Positions 20,001 to 35,000 of a stretch of DNA of 64,000 nucleotides are shown here, one piece after another. Source of the stretch: Patagioenas fasciata (taxonomy: Eukaryota; Chordata; Aves; Columbiformes; Columbidae). Position 1 is the stretch's first letter, and the number at the start of each line of letters is the position of its first letter. The notes under the pieces were generated by a model. The model saw only the letters and a list, made by a program, of their open reading frames with translations, was not told the origin of the DNA and ran no database searches. Position numbers and translations under genes: made by a program. The stretch is taken from positions 62,500,049 through 62,564,048 of the forward strand of contig NC_092560.1 in assembly GCF_037038585.1 (NCBI RefSeq). Reading direction: 5' to 3'.

Positions 20001-23000
20001 GAGAGCATGCAGCTTGTTTATAGTTGCTTTAAAACCCATTTGAGATCTGGACTGATGCAATTGTGCCTGATTTTTGCTCTTTAGGGCAGGGGCATCTTAG
20101 CTGTGGTAGTGAGGCACCTACCACTTAAAGCCTGGTACAAAGTTGGGAGTGGTTCTGCTGGGTATGGTATCTGTCACCCTTATTTCTTCCACTCTACGCT
20201 GCTACAGCAGCTTATGTTAAGGAGAATGTATGTTTGTGGATTGTTGTGATAGTACCCACCTGCATCTTCTCTCTGCTACACAGATAGTATGTGCTGACTA
20301 GGGGGATACTCTTTGTGAGTTCTCCTCTAATATCTTATTTTAAATTGGTTGTCAGGAAGCAGTCCTGCTGGTGAGCTTCTGTGTCTTGTCAGTCCTGAAG
20401 TGCAGCAGAAGCTCTTCTGATGTGAGAGCATGAGGGAGTGCAGAGACCACTGGATCCTGGAAGGGATGACAGAAGAGATTTGCAGATCCGCATCCATTCT
20501 GATGCCATAGTTCCATGAAGACCTCAGAATTAGTTTCCATTCAAAACAATGTTTCATCTCCTCATGGATGTTAGCCATTTTACCTGATTTCTGGAATGAT
20601 CATGGAAAGAAAAGGCAGGGTGTGGTCTGAGAGTCCTATGAGGAAAACTAAGCATGAGTCTATACTTCAGGATGCTTTGAGCCTCTGCGGACCTTGAGCT
20701 GACATGTGAAATTTTGAACACAGCCCTTAATAAACCACCTAACCGAATAGTAAGTAACACAACAGCAACTAATATTTATCATTTTTTTCATCTTAATCAG
20801 AAGCCTAATGTGATCAGCACTATGCTGCATATTTTAATTTTGAACACCTGTATCATTTGCACTGAAAAAAAAGAAAGCAGCAGTACTCCATTAAGAAACC
20901 TGTGAATATGATTACTGTCAATTATGTCCACAGAAACGCTTCCATGGCTAGTTTTATCTTGGCATTACTGTCACTCAGAGTTTTCCCTGTGGTGTATGCG
21001 ACCTTTTTTTTTTTTTTAGTATATGTCTGAGTCAGATAGGCCTGTAAGTCAAATCTAGCCTCATTCCTCTGTGTTACAGCCTTTTCCCCTCCTCTCCTGG
21101 TTTTGAATTTGCTTTCAGAAATGACACATTCTTGTTTTCTATTTATTGGAAAAAAACCTGGACTATGTCAAGGAGGAAAATGTATCTAAATTCTTTATTC
21201 TGAAGCAACACAGGTATAATCAATTACCTTGATTCCATTTTTAAACCCATATTCTACATGATCAAAGGAATACAGAAAAGCTTCTGTATGGATCAATAGA
21301 AGATTTATGTCATGGTTTCCACCAATTATACAAGAAGCCTAGGCAATTAGTCTCTTAGGGCAGGCACTTTGGTTAGGTATCTTACTAACATGGGATGGTT
21401 CCAGGCCTGAGTACCTATCCAAGATCACTGTTGTCTAAACACCAGACAGGCAGGAGAAGGTGTAGGCACCTGGGACAGTTTTTCCAGGGTCACAAAAAAG
21501 GGTCGGTGCCAGAGTGGTTACTTGCCCATCCCTCGCATTTTCGGTTGACTCTGTTGCCTTCCAAAGTGGAAATAGCTTTGTCTGGAGGAGACAGACCCCT
21601 TTATAGTTGACCTAGTGTATTTAGTTTGAACTTTATACTGTTTCACTGGTAAGCAGTTTTCAAAGGGCTAATGTCTGGTTAATTGAGACTGCAAGCTTGT
21701 CACAGATGGAGAATGTATCTGTTAGCAATTAATATACTTTAAATAGGCATAAATAAATGTTGAACCTCTGCATTCTATAATGAACAGTTCACCATTTATT
21801 AAAGGTATACATTAGCTTAGCAATATTTTCAAGCAGTTTTTAAGTTAATCTTCGTAAGTATGTCTGATATTTATATATCCTCTCCATTGTTATAGCACCT
21901 GACTCCATTAGATTAGCAGACTGGAACAAAAATGAACTCCGTTCTCTTTGGAAATGTAGATAGATAACAGTTTAAAATAATATACAAGTTGAATTCCTGG
22001 TGCTGTTTTCTTCACCAGCTGGAAAGCCTCTCACTGTCAGAAGGGCATTCCTTGTGTTTGACATTAAGGGTGGGGGAATGTTTGTGTAATTATAAATGTT
22101 AGACTTGCAAACACGCCTTTTGATTGCAACAGCCTGAACTTCTGCATGTCAACAGAAATCGTAACTTTTCACAAGATAAACCTTGGTTTATGTACCTTGG
22201 CATCGTTGCTTCTCGTTTCTATAGCATTTCAGTATGTATATTGGTAAAATGTAGCTGAATTTTACATGCGTGCACATTTTAGATGAGACATTTAGATAAT
22301 GTAAATACTCTTGACTAAACATTCAGTTGCTACAGCTACTGTATGCAGCTGTAACAGTTTTGGTATTGTGATGAAAGCTCAAATCGCACGGAGTATGAGT
22401 AATTACCTGTGATCATACAGACTTGTGTTATCTTGTGCAGTGCTGCTGAGCCTAGTATTAATTTTAGAAAGGTGGTTGGTTGCTGAGATCCAAACATTCA
22501 CGAGGAATTCTACGTGATTCTTGTTGTACAGCGTGAAAAAACTTAAGTGCTCTGCAGTGTTTCTGCAGTGCTTCAACTGTGGCTTTGTTGTTGTTGTGTT
22601 TTTTTAATTTGGTTTCAGTTGGAAGAATTGTTTAAGAACATGAGGATGGATTTAGGAAGTGGAGTGGCTGTAGTCCTTATCTAATCTGAGAAGGAAGAAA
22701 AAAAAGAAGATTGAAGCTGCCACCATGTCATGCGAAAGGTTGCACTTTATGATTGTTTGCTTTAGTACAGTAAATGAAGTGTCCGTGTGCCACCCACCCT
22801 TGCCTAGATAAAATGACTTTCACATGTGTGACATGTGTTGTCTAATCCTGGAAATGACTGGGCAGCTGTCAGAAAAATGATAGCTCAGGGTGTATTAAGT
22901 TTTGTACCAAGCATTTCTGTGTTATGGGACATACTGACAAGAAAGAAGAAGGAAAACAATGCAAAGGAGCAGTGTTTCTTTTTGAATGATAATGGCCTAT

Positions 23001-26000
23001 GGAAATCTCAAAGTTATTATGCCATCTCATTTGTAATTTATTCCTGCATGTGTGTCTAATATGCTTATTGCTGTAATGCTTCAACCGCACCTACCTGAAC
23101 AGGTGCAAGTGTAGCAGTGTTGTGGGGCACCTTCTCTGACATCTTGGGCCTGGAAGGAATGTGTATGATGTATCACTGAATTCATGGATATGCATACCAT
23201 GTGGAAAGCATTCCTGTATCATGTCCTGATGCATATTAATTAGACAAGTGAGATATTCATGTGAGGTAAATCAGATAGTTTCTTGGAAATATAATGATTC
23301 ATATCACAGCTGAGAATCTAACCCAATATCCCTAATTAGGGGAAATTACACTCTATGTTACAAATAATCTAAAATAATTTTATGTATGTTCAGGGAGAGA
23401 GATACACATAGAATGTTTTACTTTAATGATTAATGGTTAATCATGTTAATTTTATTAGTGTGATGAGAGAAGTGATATTATCTATAAGGCTGTGGAAAGA
23501 TGGTAGCTTTTAAGAAGATGGCTGGTGTGGCATACAAATTATGGAAGGTTTGGTGATGAGACTGGAAATAATGGAAGAGAGGAACACAACGGGAGCATGT
23601 GGAGAAGTGTAGTTGGAGAGGACTTGTTTTGTAGGCTGACTTTTCTTCTGAGTGTCATGGTGTATCCAAAAGGTTTTATTCATTTCCTTGTGACCTTCAT
23701 TGAATTACAGTAAGTGCTCTGAGTCTGGGCTGCTCCCTTTTAAACTGTATTGCCTTGTGTCCCCTCAGAATGGTGCTGCTGCCCAGGTCCTCCATGTTAT
23801 TTCGCTGCTCTGGCAGTGACATCTTGCTTCTTGACCTCTCCTATAACTGGCTGGACACCACACTCACAAGGAAAAGCACAAGTTGCTGCACCTTTGAGAT
23901 CTGCAGTGCCTTGGTGTTCGGTGTTGGTGAATTAGCATCATTAAGGTTGGCTGCTTAGGCAGCCCCTCTGAAAAGGAGGGTTATATGGCAAATCCCAGCA
24001 AGCTGAGTGGAGAGCTGCGTGGGAGAGATCTTGAAAATAACTTCAGATAAGGGAATGTCTTAAGCAGTGTCATTGTCTGGGATTTGGATACCACGGTCTC
24101 CTTCAGCTCAGGATCCCTTTCCTGAAATTGACCATATTGCCTTTTTTGTTCAAAAACTCTGACTGTTCTGTTCCTTGCTTGCCACTCCCAATGCATGCTA
24201 TGCACTAGCTCAGCAGTTAAAAGGCAGCAGGCTTGCGTTTTGTTCCTTCCTCTGCCGGAGGGAGCTCTAATCAACGTCTCCTATCTTCCAGGCAAGTATC
24301 CTGGCTGTAAAATACTCAGAGGTGGAATGGTTGCAGTGTCTCCTTTTGAAGGTGTTTCGCTTTGTGTGGAATAATTAAATATTAATTGGGAGTGCAAAAG
24401 AGGATCCATTTACAGATTAGCTCACACATCTGGGAGTACAGAAACGTGGGTTTTAAGCCTTAGCTTCAGGGAATGCTTGTCATGAGTCCTGCTGTCTGTC
24501 TTCAGCCTGGTTTTCTGAGGATGTCCTTGTTTAGGGTGTCACAGCTGAGGGGAGCAGAGGAATGTGTAACTATCCACAGATATGAACAGAAATGAAATTG
24601 ATTAAAATTAAGATGGTACTAGACATGTCAGCTATCTTAAGCAATAGCAACTGAATATGCTGATATTCAGGGTCAAGTAGCAGTCATGATGCTGAATATC
24701 TGATTTTGAATCTTAAGCATCAAATCAAACATCTAAATCCTACCTGTAGTATACTTTTACAGATCTAACGATGCATGTCAATGCTGAAAATGTAAGGTAC
24801 TGTTAAAGTCCCGTGTAATCTCTTGAACCGCTATCACTGCTTTGACTCTTTTTTGAGTCTCTTATTTTCATGACTTCCTACTTCCGTATCTGTTGCCACT
24901 TAGTCTTGCAAGAATGTCTCAGTTCCTTTTTGCTAGATTCCATGTCTAAAATGTCTTCAAATACACTACATCATGTATCTGTTCAAAGCTGATTATCCTA
25001 CCAATGGTTTCTGTAGGTTGTTTTTAACTTTCATCACATCCTTATTGGAGTGCTTTCTGATACCATACTAGCCAACTTGACTAATATATGACAGTGATGG
25101 TATCGATGTTCTTTCTGCTCACTTGTTTCCTACAGGAACTAATCAATCTATTTAATCTGAATTATTATCCTAGTTTTTGTTTATTATTTTACTGGATAGT
25201 CATCAGTAGTCACCTTTGAGAGGTTAATGATTCATCCCGTATCCTATACAAATGTATGAAGGTTTAAATAGTAGACATGGACTATACCAATCGTGTTTCT
25301 ATTAATGAGCTGAACTTTTCTGGCATTTGGGAATGATGCAGACTATGGGTCTTCGTTCTGTTTCTCTGATAATAATTGTACTGTCAAGAATTTTTGTTTT
25401 TTTTTTCTTTCCAGGTGGAACTGTAATAATAACTGAATTGTATTTTCAAGCTGTAACCTGATATGATCTGAGTTGACATGTACTAAGCACATACTAGTGA
25501 CTTCAATCTAAAGGATTGTAGTAGGTGTTAAAGTTAGCACTTTACTGCAAACCATGTTTTTTAGTGAAATTCAGAAATAGTCAAGAAGGCTAAACTGGTT
25601 ATGGTAGTTTGTGTTCAGTGTCATAAAGCTTTGCTAATAAATAGTGTGCTTGTTAAGACACTCCCGGTAGCTAAGAAAATCCCCAATAAGCCCAGAAATT
25701 TCTGTAATAAAATAAGTGATTTCTGTAAATGTCTAGTATCTAGTTATTGTTAATACAAAAGCTGATGTCATAGACATTAATGTTTGGAGGAGTTCCTACT
25801 TCCTACTCAGGAAACTTGAATGCCAGAGGCATCTGTAGTGAACAGTATTTTGAAAAAGTGTGTCTGTTATTGTGGGACCTTACTGGCAGTTCTAAGCATT
25901 GTGTTTGGTCTGGGAATAAGAAGAGAATGTGTTAGGGCAAAACCTAATCATTTCTAAACTATAAAGCCTGGTTTAAAGGCTACTATAATAGTACCCTAGG

Positions 26001-29000
26001 TGTCAGAAATATCACAGCATGGCAGATTAATGGGTATTTTAGTGACATGAAGAACTGCAGTATCTATTCTAGTAGACCAGCATGAACTTTTCAAAATACT
26101 AGTTGTTCTACCCGAAGTACACACAAATATTAATATCAGTACATTTTAAAGATAATGGATAATCATGACATTTCAAGAGCACCAGTAGAGCTAGTTTTGA
26201 CTATATGTTTTCCCACTGATTTGAGAGTGTAATGTATTTTCTTTCATTCTTAATATACATTATCTACCCCTTTTATCTGTGCAGAGTAAGAAGCACTATT
26301 TTTTTAATACTTTTGTTAAATGTTTGCAGTGTTATTTAATTTTTTTCTCTGTGCTGCATTAAGCCAACAATAATAAGTACAATGTATGGTTTTCACTTAG
26401 ACTGTTGTACTCAGTTACTGTACTCAAGGTGTTTAGCATTGCAATGATTTCTGATAATTCAAAACTGAATTAACTGCTTCTACACATTTTCACTCTTCAG
26501 CTCCCAAATTATTTGGTATTAATGAGAAAATCTTATTCCCTTTGTGAACTTACCAATAAAACCTAAAGTAGTTGTGATGCTGGTTTTAGGGGAAAAAGTA
26601 TGCAGAGATGCTTGAAATTGCCCAGCTACTAACTTCTCTCTAATTTCTCCTTAATGAGGAAGAGGTCAGAGAGTTTTTGATAGTCAGCCAAGAAAGTTGC
26701 ATCATAAATATTTTAAACTTACAAATAAAATTCCATTAATTGCAACCTGTTTCTATGAAATGGTAGTGATGCACCTAAGTCAAATTAGATTTAAATCATG
26801 CTGTGTTGTTCTTGGCTGGTGTTTTCAGGATATTTATGTTAGCAGGATAATTGATACCTGTGACTGAATTGAAGGTACACTGAAAATGTCATCAGCCATT
26901 GTCATGATGAGATGTGCAGATGGGCTAAAAGTTCCATTATATCTTTGTTAGTGATTTTCTTCATCAGTTATTACTTCACTGACAAGCTGTATGTTAGGAA
27001 TTTCTGGTGGTGGGTTTGTTTGTTTGGCTATTTGTTTTGGGGTTGGTTTTGTATGTTTGTTTTGGGCTTTTTTTGGGGGAGAGAGGGAGGAGGTTTTTTT
27101 TTTGAATCTTAGAACTTTTTATATATTCTTAATTTCATTTTTTCCTTCTTGTTTTTTTTTTTTTTCAAGCAGCTTCAAATTCAATTTGAACTGTCCAATT
27201 CATTCAGTTATGTGAGAGACGTGAACAGTGAGTAATGTAATTTTGGATATCAACTTGTATAAAGTATTATAGTATTGGATAACAACTACAAGTTCTGACT
27301 CAGAGTTTCTTGTTTCATTTTAAGGACTGACTTTTTTCCCTCCCTTTTTCTTGGGTTGCGTGTGTGTTTATTACTCCTAAAGCTGCCACTTTGGCTTATT
27401 CCTGGAAATAATGTTGATGCAATTGTATAGGGAACAGAGAAGTTAAAACTGATCCAGATCATCTCTCCTGTTTTCAGATCACCAGCCTTAATGCCATTAC
27501 TGGACTCCAGCAGGTCATGTGGTTTTGATGAAGATTGCAGAGAGACATAGAAGAAGAACTGCATACTAAATTTATGCTTCGTTCCCTCCATGAGCTTAAA
27601 TTCAGCTTCCAGAAGTTTGTTTAGCAGAATGCTTAGTAGAGGCAACAGAACTCTTGAGCACTAATGAGGTACAGGAAGATAAATACACTTCATAATAAAT
27701 TCATGTTACTATCCACTTAGAACAAATGTTAAGGAGGCATATGAAAATTAAATATTTATAAATAAAATGAATGGAATTGCAAAACAAATTTCAGTCTTTA
27801 AGAGGAAGGGGAAGCCTTCTGAAAGCTAAAATTGCTGTTACAGTAACTGGAAGGCTCAAATATTGCACAAGAGATTTAAACTGACAGCAGATGAACCGTT
27901 TAGGGAAATGAACAACTGAACAGCTTTATTTCCAGTAGACATAATAGACTGAACAGATTACTTGTGGAGATTATATCCTCAGGATTGAAGGGCTACTAAG
28001 GTGTGTAATTTTTTTCCAGTATTAGGCATTAATGAACGGCATTTAAAAAGCACACTGAGAGATGATGCTGCTAGTTTTCAAGAAGTGAGCTCAGACCTTA
28101 GTGGAATTTATTTTTTCAGTAGGACTACCCTTTGCTTTTCAGCTTGCTCTTGCTGTTTGATCTTCAACTTGTTCCTGAGTCTTTACCATGATGGCTGGAT
28201 GGTTTCATTTTGCTAAAGATAGCTTGCAGTTTAAGAAAAGTTTGACAAAGGATTTACTTGTTGTCCTGTTGAAATCTACATTTCAGAAACTTTTGTCTAG
28301 TTATTTACATCAATAACTTGAGGCTTTCAATTATAGATTTTTGAAAGGCATACCTTTGTCTTCATAGAGATTAGATTGCAAAAAAATTACCAATATGGAG
28401 ATTTTCACCCAAAAAATGACTCTGTGCAGATCTTTACAGATCTATACTTGCTGATCTATTGGGATAAACAGCAATGACTGCGTACTTTACATGATATTTA
28501 GTTCAGGGTGACAGACTGAATAAATAGCTGAGAGGAAATTTACTGCTTGTTTTCAGTATGCCATTTCAATGATGCAATGAAAGAGAAACAGTTTGAAATA
28601 TCTCCTCTTGTAGGCAGCCTCAATTTTGCTTTCCAAGAACATTTCCCTGATAAGTCCAGCATTTCCCTCCTTCTTGAGTCAGAGTACTACCCATGTCAGT
28701 GCTTCCTTGGTAATTATAAAGTTGTCCCACATGTTTCTCTATCCTTTCGCTTCTGAGTAATGCCTTTGCTTGTGCTCTTTGCATGTGTGTGTGAACACGT
28801 CTTTATTTGTCAGAGACTCCAGTGAACACTGACTCCTGTTGGGTTTGCTTCATGTCTATGGTATCTCTGATGGTCTGGATCTCCATTCTGCTGGACACTG
28901 TAAACCAGGAAATATACCTAGTGCTTTTTGTTTGTTTTTCCATTTCCAGGTTTGCAAATACAGATCTGCTCCTATTGCCACACTACTTGGTAATGTAAAC

Positions 29001-32000
29001 ATTTTCTATGTATATATTGCTTATAGCAGCTTTCGTTTGAAAAACAGTACTGCTGTGGGTTTTTTTTTACAAAGTTAAACCTTCCTGAATGAGATTTGAA
29101 CATGTGAAAAAGATGGATTGTTAATATTTTTTTCTGTGCCATGTGTTCATTTCTGTTGTTAAAATGATGAGGCAGGTACTCTTCCAAGAGAAGTGGAGAA
29201 CACACAGTCCTGAACAGTCAGTAATCACATTTCTTGGATAAGGTATTTATTTTAAAATCCAGTATATTTAGCAGATCAAGTATGTTACTCGTCTGTAATC
29301 AGGGCAATGGACAACATCCTGGAACAGAAGTGAAAGCAAACATTGACTAAGATGGGATTGTATTTTTAATTACATAATATTGAATGTTTGTCAGCAGGAG
29401 AGACAAAAAGAAGAGGGACATCAGAGGCTCGTGTATGGGTGTTACAGTATAGATCTGCCAGATATTTAAGGGGCTATGTTGTTTTGAGCATGTGATTTGG
29501 GACTAGTTCAACTGGAAAAGTGCACAGCTATCTAAGACAGTAGTACCAAGACCCAGGAACAATTATAGGTTTCAGATATATGTTTTAACAGATAGCACCA
29601 ATACCTCATGTGTTTGCTGACAGCTAGAGACTTCTTGGGCTGGAGAACGGACAGTGAGGGTAGAGGACAGGGGCTGACACCTACCCATAGAAGGTTTCAG
29701 GAACCTTGTGCCAATGTCAGACTTGATGCACTGTGGTCTCATGGTCATCTAGTATGCTTGAAGGCCTACATTTTTGTACTTTGTCCTCTGGCAAAGCTAC
29801 CTGTATGTTCTTGGCATTAACAAGGCCTTATATAGTATGTTTTATATATATTCTCAACCATGATATTGATTTACTCAAATAGACTGTGGTTTTATGGTTC
29901 TTGTGGATTTCTTGGTCTTTGACTCTTTTCAAGGAGTGAGGAGACCAGGAAGCCTTTTGTGAGTCTGTTTGGTAGCTCCGGGAGTTAGCACGGCACCAGC
30001 CCAGAAAGACACAGTTGGTGAGCTCTAGGATACAAAAGTAATTTGGTCTTTGTATAACTAGACTGGCTGGTGGGAATAGGATTCAAAATGTGAGATGCGT
30101 GTTGGAGAGGTGTGAAAATAGCTTAGAATGCAGCTGTACCCACGTGAACAATGGGTCTTGCAGCAGTGAGCCACATACCAGTTTAACACATACCTTCCTG
30201 TAACAAACTGTGTCCCGTGTGTAACTTGGTTTGCAGCAGGGCACAACGAGCATTTATAGGAAATCTGGAAGGTCTGGTGCTGTCTTCTCAGGCTTTATAC
30301 ACAGCCTGAGTAAGTGATATAAAAATCAAATATTTGAATTTTTTTTTTCTATGTGTATTTAAGTGTCCCGAGTCTTAAAAAAGCAAAGTCTACTCTTTCA
30401 CCAGAAATATGACAAACTTAGTCTTTTTACAAAGATTTTTTTTTTTTTCTTGGAGAAACTGTGTTATTAGGTAGTATTAAGAAGAAGAATAAAAAGAAAC
30501 CACGCTGCTTTTTTTTTTTTTCCAATGTATGTGCCAAATTATTTTCAGTACTTTCTGATGCAGAATATTTTTGGTTGTTCCAAAGCTATGGAGTTATTCG
30601 CTAAAAATAATCCATGGAGATTGTCTCATCATGCTTAGAAACCCTGCAGGATCAGCTTTCCGCGTTTTCAAATTTATGAACTGATAATGATAAAAATGAA
30701 TAAAGTTAAAAAAAAAAAAAAGTCATGGAAGCACTCAGCAGGGATTTAGAAATTGTATATAGTAGTCATTAAAGGCTTTTTTTCTGCAGCTCTCAGGTTC
30801 CATGACTATCAACTTTACAGAAGCAAGCTAAAGGCTTTCTAAATTATTACCAGAAGCTTTCTAGGGTGGTACTCAACTACACATGAAGAAGTTTATGACT
30901 GCAATGTTACAGTAAAGGTAAGGAGAAAAAGGTCTTACATTTGGAGGACTGGTTTGTTGTTTTCATCTTCACTGGAAAGAAGCTTCACACGAACAGTTGA
31001 GGAGCATATAAGAAAAAAGCTTGCTCCAAAAGCACCGTAGGAAAAATCTCATAACTATGCTCTGTAGTTTATAGGGAAATTAGAGACATTTATGTGGGTT
31101 TCATATGATTTCACTAGTCATAATGTTGACTAGGTTTCTTCTGTGAAGCAGGGGCAATCTGGAACTGCATCCTATTTTAGGTCACAGTCTTATAACCATT
31201 TGAAATGAAACTGGGTGCAGGCTGCTTTTCTCTACACAGAGATTTTTTTTATTCTTTTTTTCTGTAGGTGTTTGGTGACTCATATTGGGTTTTATGTTCC
31301 TGAAAGGCTGTTGCCTGGAGTACTTTCACCTGAATATGAAGGTTAATTTTCACCTGTGTCTGTTCCCTCATCTCACTGAATGTGAACATGTAAAGGCCCA
31401 TAGGAATGTGCAACTGAGGGAGGATGGGGTTAAGCAGCTGCCTGGACTTAGGAGCATTTCAGGTGCCATCGCAACCTCCCCTGAGAGCACGCAGAATTGT
31501 CCTCTGAGGCTGCTTGTCTGTCTCCTCTGAACACAGAGGATATCTTGATAACTTACTGACACAAAATGCTATATTCCTTAAGTGGTAAAATCAAGTGTGA
31601 TCAATCCTGCTCCAAAATTCTGTGTTTTGGTGTATGGAATTATGTAAAAGAGGACTTGTGGTAGGATACAGACAGATATCTGTAAGAAAATGACATTAAT
31701 TTAAAAATCAATTTCTTTATGTTGTTATAAGAAGCATAAGATGTTAAAAACACCAACCAAACCAAAACAAAAACAAAAACAAAAACAAAAACAAAAAAAC
31801 AAAACCAAACCACACCAAAGTGTCCAGGGAAAATATTTTTGTCTGTTTGGTTTGTGTTTGTGTTTTTTTCTTTCTTTCTTTATATTTAGAGTTCTTTGTG
31901 AAGGATCAGTTGCAATGTTTCTGTTTTATAGACAGCTATATAGTAATTCTGCCGGTCTCTCTTGGTTGAAAAATACTGTTCACAATACAAAGCAGTCATG

Positions 32001-35000
32001 AGGAATGTAGTTGGACTTGAGTGAAATAAGAATCTGCTTTTACTGTCCCATCTACTGATGAGTATCACTTGTTGCTTGCAAGTGTATTCTATAAACTAAC
32101 CTTATTGATTTCACTTAGTTGTAACAATGAACTCAATGGTATTAACAGAAAGCACCATATTATGGAAATCTGTTTAATTAGTTTCATTGTTTCTCTTATG
32201 TAATTTGTTAAAAAAAATGCTGTTGCACAAAAAAAATATGATTTTATTTCGATTTAGGTTTCCTTCAAATGAAATTGTTGAGAATGGGTTTGATTCTGCA
32301 AACTGCTACCCATATGAATAACACTGTGATACAAACAGCTATAAAATTAGTGTCAAACTTCATAGTGAGCCCATAGTCTATGATTCTATGATAGTGTGTG
32401 TCTTCAAAGTACTGACGTGGAATCTAGTGCCTTCAGTATTATTGTCTTCAGGATTAATGGGGAAAGCACTGCAGAAAGTTAGTTCAGGTGTCTGTAGCTC
32501 CTGGTTTTCCTTTAGTCTCTTTGTCCTTTTTGTTGTTGTTTCCCTGCTAAATTTAGTTTAATTTCCCAGCTGAGTATTTTTTCTTTTGATTTTTCCCTAG
32601 CAGCTTTCAGAAATCTTCAAGATGTGAAGAAAATAGAAGAAAATATTGTGGGTTTGTTTTCTGCAATGTGTGTTTCCAATAACAGTTTGCAAACATTTAT
32701 CTTTTTTTCGATGGAAAAATGCTGTCTTGATCATTGTACAAAGGTGACAATGCCTCAGTTAGTGTGAATAAAAGAGCATTATACACTATCCTTTTACAGG
32801 AAAACTCGGCTTTTTTATTCTGTGGGTGCTGTAAAGATACTACTCATTAATCAGTGGCTGGGACTGAGTTTCAGCTTAAGCTTGCAAGCCTGTTCCAAAG
32901 AACAGGAAGGGAATAGTCCGGGGATCTTTTCATATGGTCATGTCTTCTGGCCTCATGGGTTTTTTTGCCATGGAGGTAGACTCTCTGTGTGTGATTTGGC
33001 TCTTGTTTTCAACTCCTTGTTCTGGAGAAACAAAATAAAGTAAAAAAGGGACTTAAAGAAGCATACTTTTGACCTGAAGACAGCTACTATAGAGCTTCCA
33101 ATTTTCACTGTACTAAAGAACAAAGAGACTTCATTGAAGAACTGGGTAATAAAATGAAATAATGGAAAATGAGTCTGTGAAGTTAAAGTAATTGTAGTGA
33201 TACAATACCGTGAGGACTATGCCAAGGCACAAAGGGACAATTTGTTCTTAGTTTTTGTTTCCAGCATCCTCTGTTATTAAACAGATCTCACCAAAACATT
33301 ATCTCAATCTCCAAAAAAAGTTTTCTTAATGTCTGTCCTGCGTGTGGTAATGCTGATTCAAATCTTTCTTGTCCAAACTCTTCACAAACTTACACTGGCC
33401 TTGCAAAAATCATGTTTAGCAACTTATCTACAAGAACTGAATTCTTGTTCATCTTGTTCAGCATCACCTGGTGTAAATTCATTGGGCCAATTTACCATTG
33501 CCATTTAGGCTGAATACATGTGAAGTGGCATTGAATAAATTGGGAGTGAAATATGTGTGACTGTTCTGTGGAAGAAGGAAGGAATTTTCTTAGCTGTTTC
33601 CTCAATACCAGAAAATCTGTCTGCTCTATTCTGTGCCTTTTAAGATGATAAATCTCAGAGCATATTACAGTTTTGTACCTTATGACATTTGTATGTGCGG
33701 TCATTGAAAAGTCATTCTAGTAACCAATACTTTCATCTCAAGATGTAAAGACTTTTATAGTTAAGGGGATGTTTTCTGGCTGCATTACATATATGAAGCT
33801 ACAACTACATTTTTAAAGTCTTAGTTTTTGAAATTTTTATCTGTGTTTATCAGGAGTGTGTTAGCAGCCATTGTCTGTGTTGTCTTTCTATTTTTGATGA
33901 CAGGTAAAAATGCCTTTACAAAAATTGTTTGCCTGGCTTTACTGAAGTCAACATCAATTACAGCTGTTAATTGTTGTGGGATGAAGATTTTGACAGTAGA
34001 ATCCCCTTGGAACAAATTCTCATTTCAAACAAAACCATTTTAAATTCTTCTTCAGAATGAATTTTACTGGGGGTCAGCACAAAGACTTAAGTGGAACATA
34101 AGATACTAGTTTATTCTGGCTCTGGACATGAACATTCTGGAGATGTATTTCATCCTCTTTAAGCTGTATGACAACATTCTTGATACATGCTTCTCTTGTT
34201 TATAAATCATTCTAGCACATGATAAATATGGAAAATGCTGCATGGAAGAAACTATTTTTTATTGTCATTTCAGAAATAAACTATTGACTTTGACCCCAAG
34301 CTTAAAATATATGATTCATTTCCTTGATTGCCTTGGATGGGCGTAGTTATCTTGATCTCCTATACTGGGTAAATGCTTTTTTTTGACTAGTGACATTATT
34401 AGCAATCTCACAGGTACAGAAATACACAAGTCATTGAACATGTTTATATCTAGGAGGGCTGATTTTTTTCTTCTTTTTTAATGTGCTATTTTGGGATGAA
34501 GTGATATTACTAGATTATTTTTTTCACTTAACAGCTGTGTTACTTTAATTTTTTCTCTTTTTAATGGCTTGAACTGAGGATGAATGTCCCCATACTAAAA
34601 AGTTAGATGAATGCAATAAAGAAGAAGTTAGTTTAACTTCAGTAATGTGAATGTATTTTCACAGTCCCACTTATTTGGACAACTGCTTTTTGTTAGCATT
34701 GTTTCACTGCTGTTTTATTTTGGATAACTACTATGGAAAAAAGATTGCCAAATAAAGCCTGTAAAAGCATCAGGTATACAAACTTTGCACTTGACTCAGA
34801 CAAGTTTGCTGTTTGTTCCATTTTCCTTTTATAGCAAATGTTTCTTGTGAACAAAACAAATGACAGTATGCATATGTAGGCTTTGATTCAACAAACACAG
34901 CTGATGTTTGCATCCTTGAAGTCACTTGAGTTGCTCATTGTCTTAAAGTTAGCATATGTGGGTTCTGCTACATTGAAGCCTTAGAAATATGTCCGAATTT

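Noticed and set aside
32365-32392. CATAGTCTATGATTCTATGA resembling a CR1 terminal repeat
   Set aside because: There is no CR1 3' block beside it on either strand, so it is too short to call.
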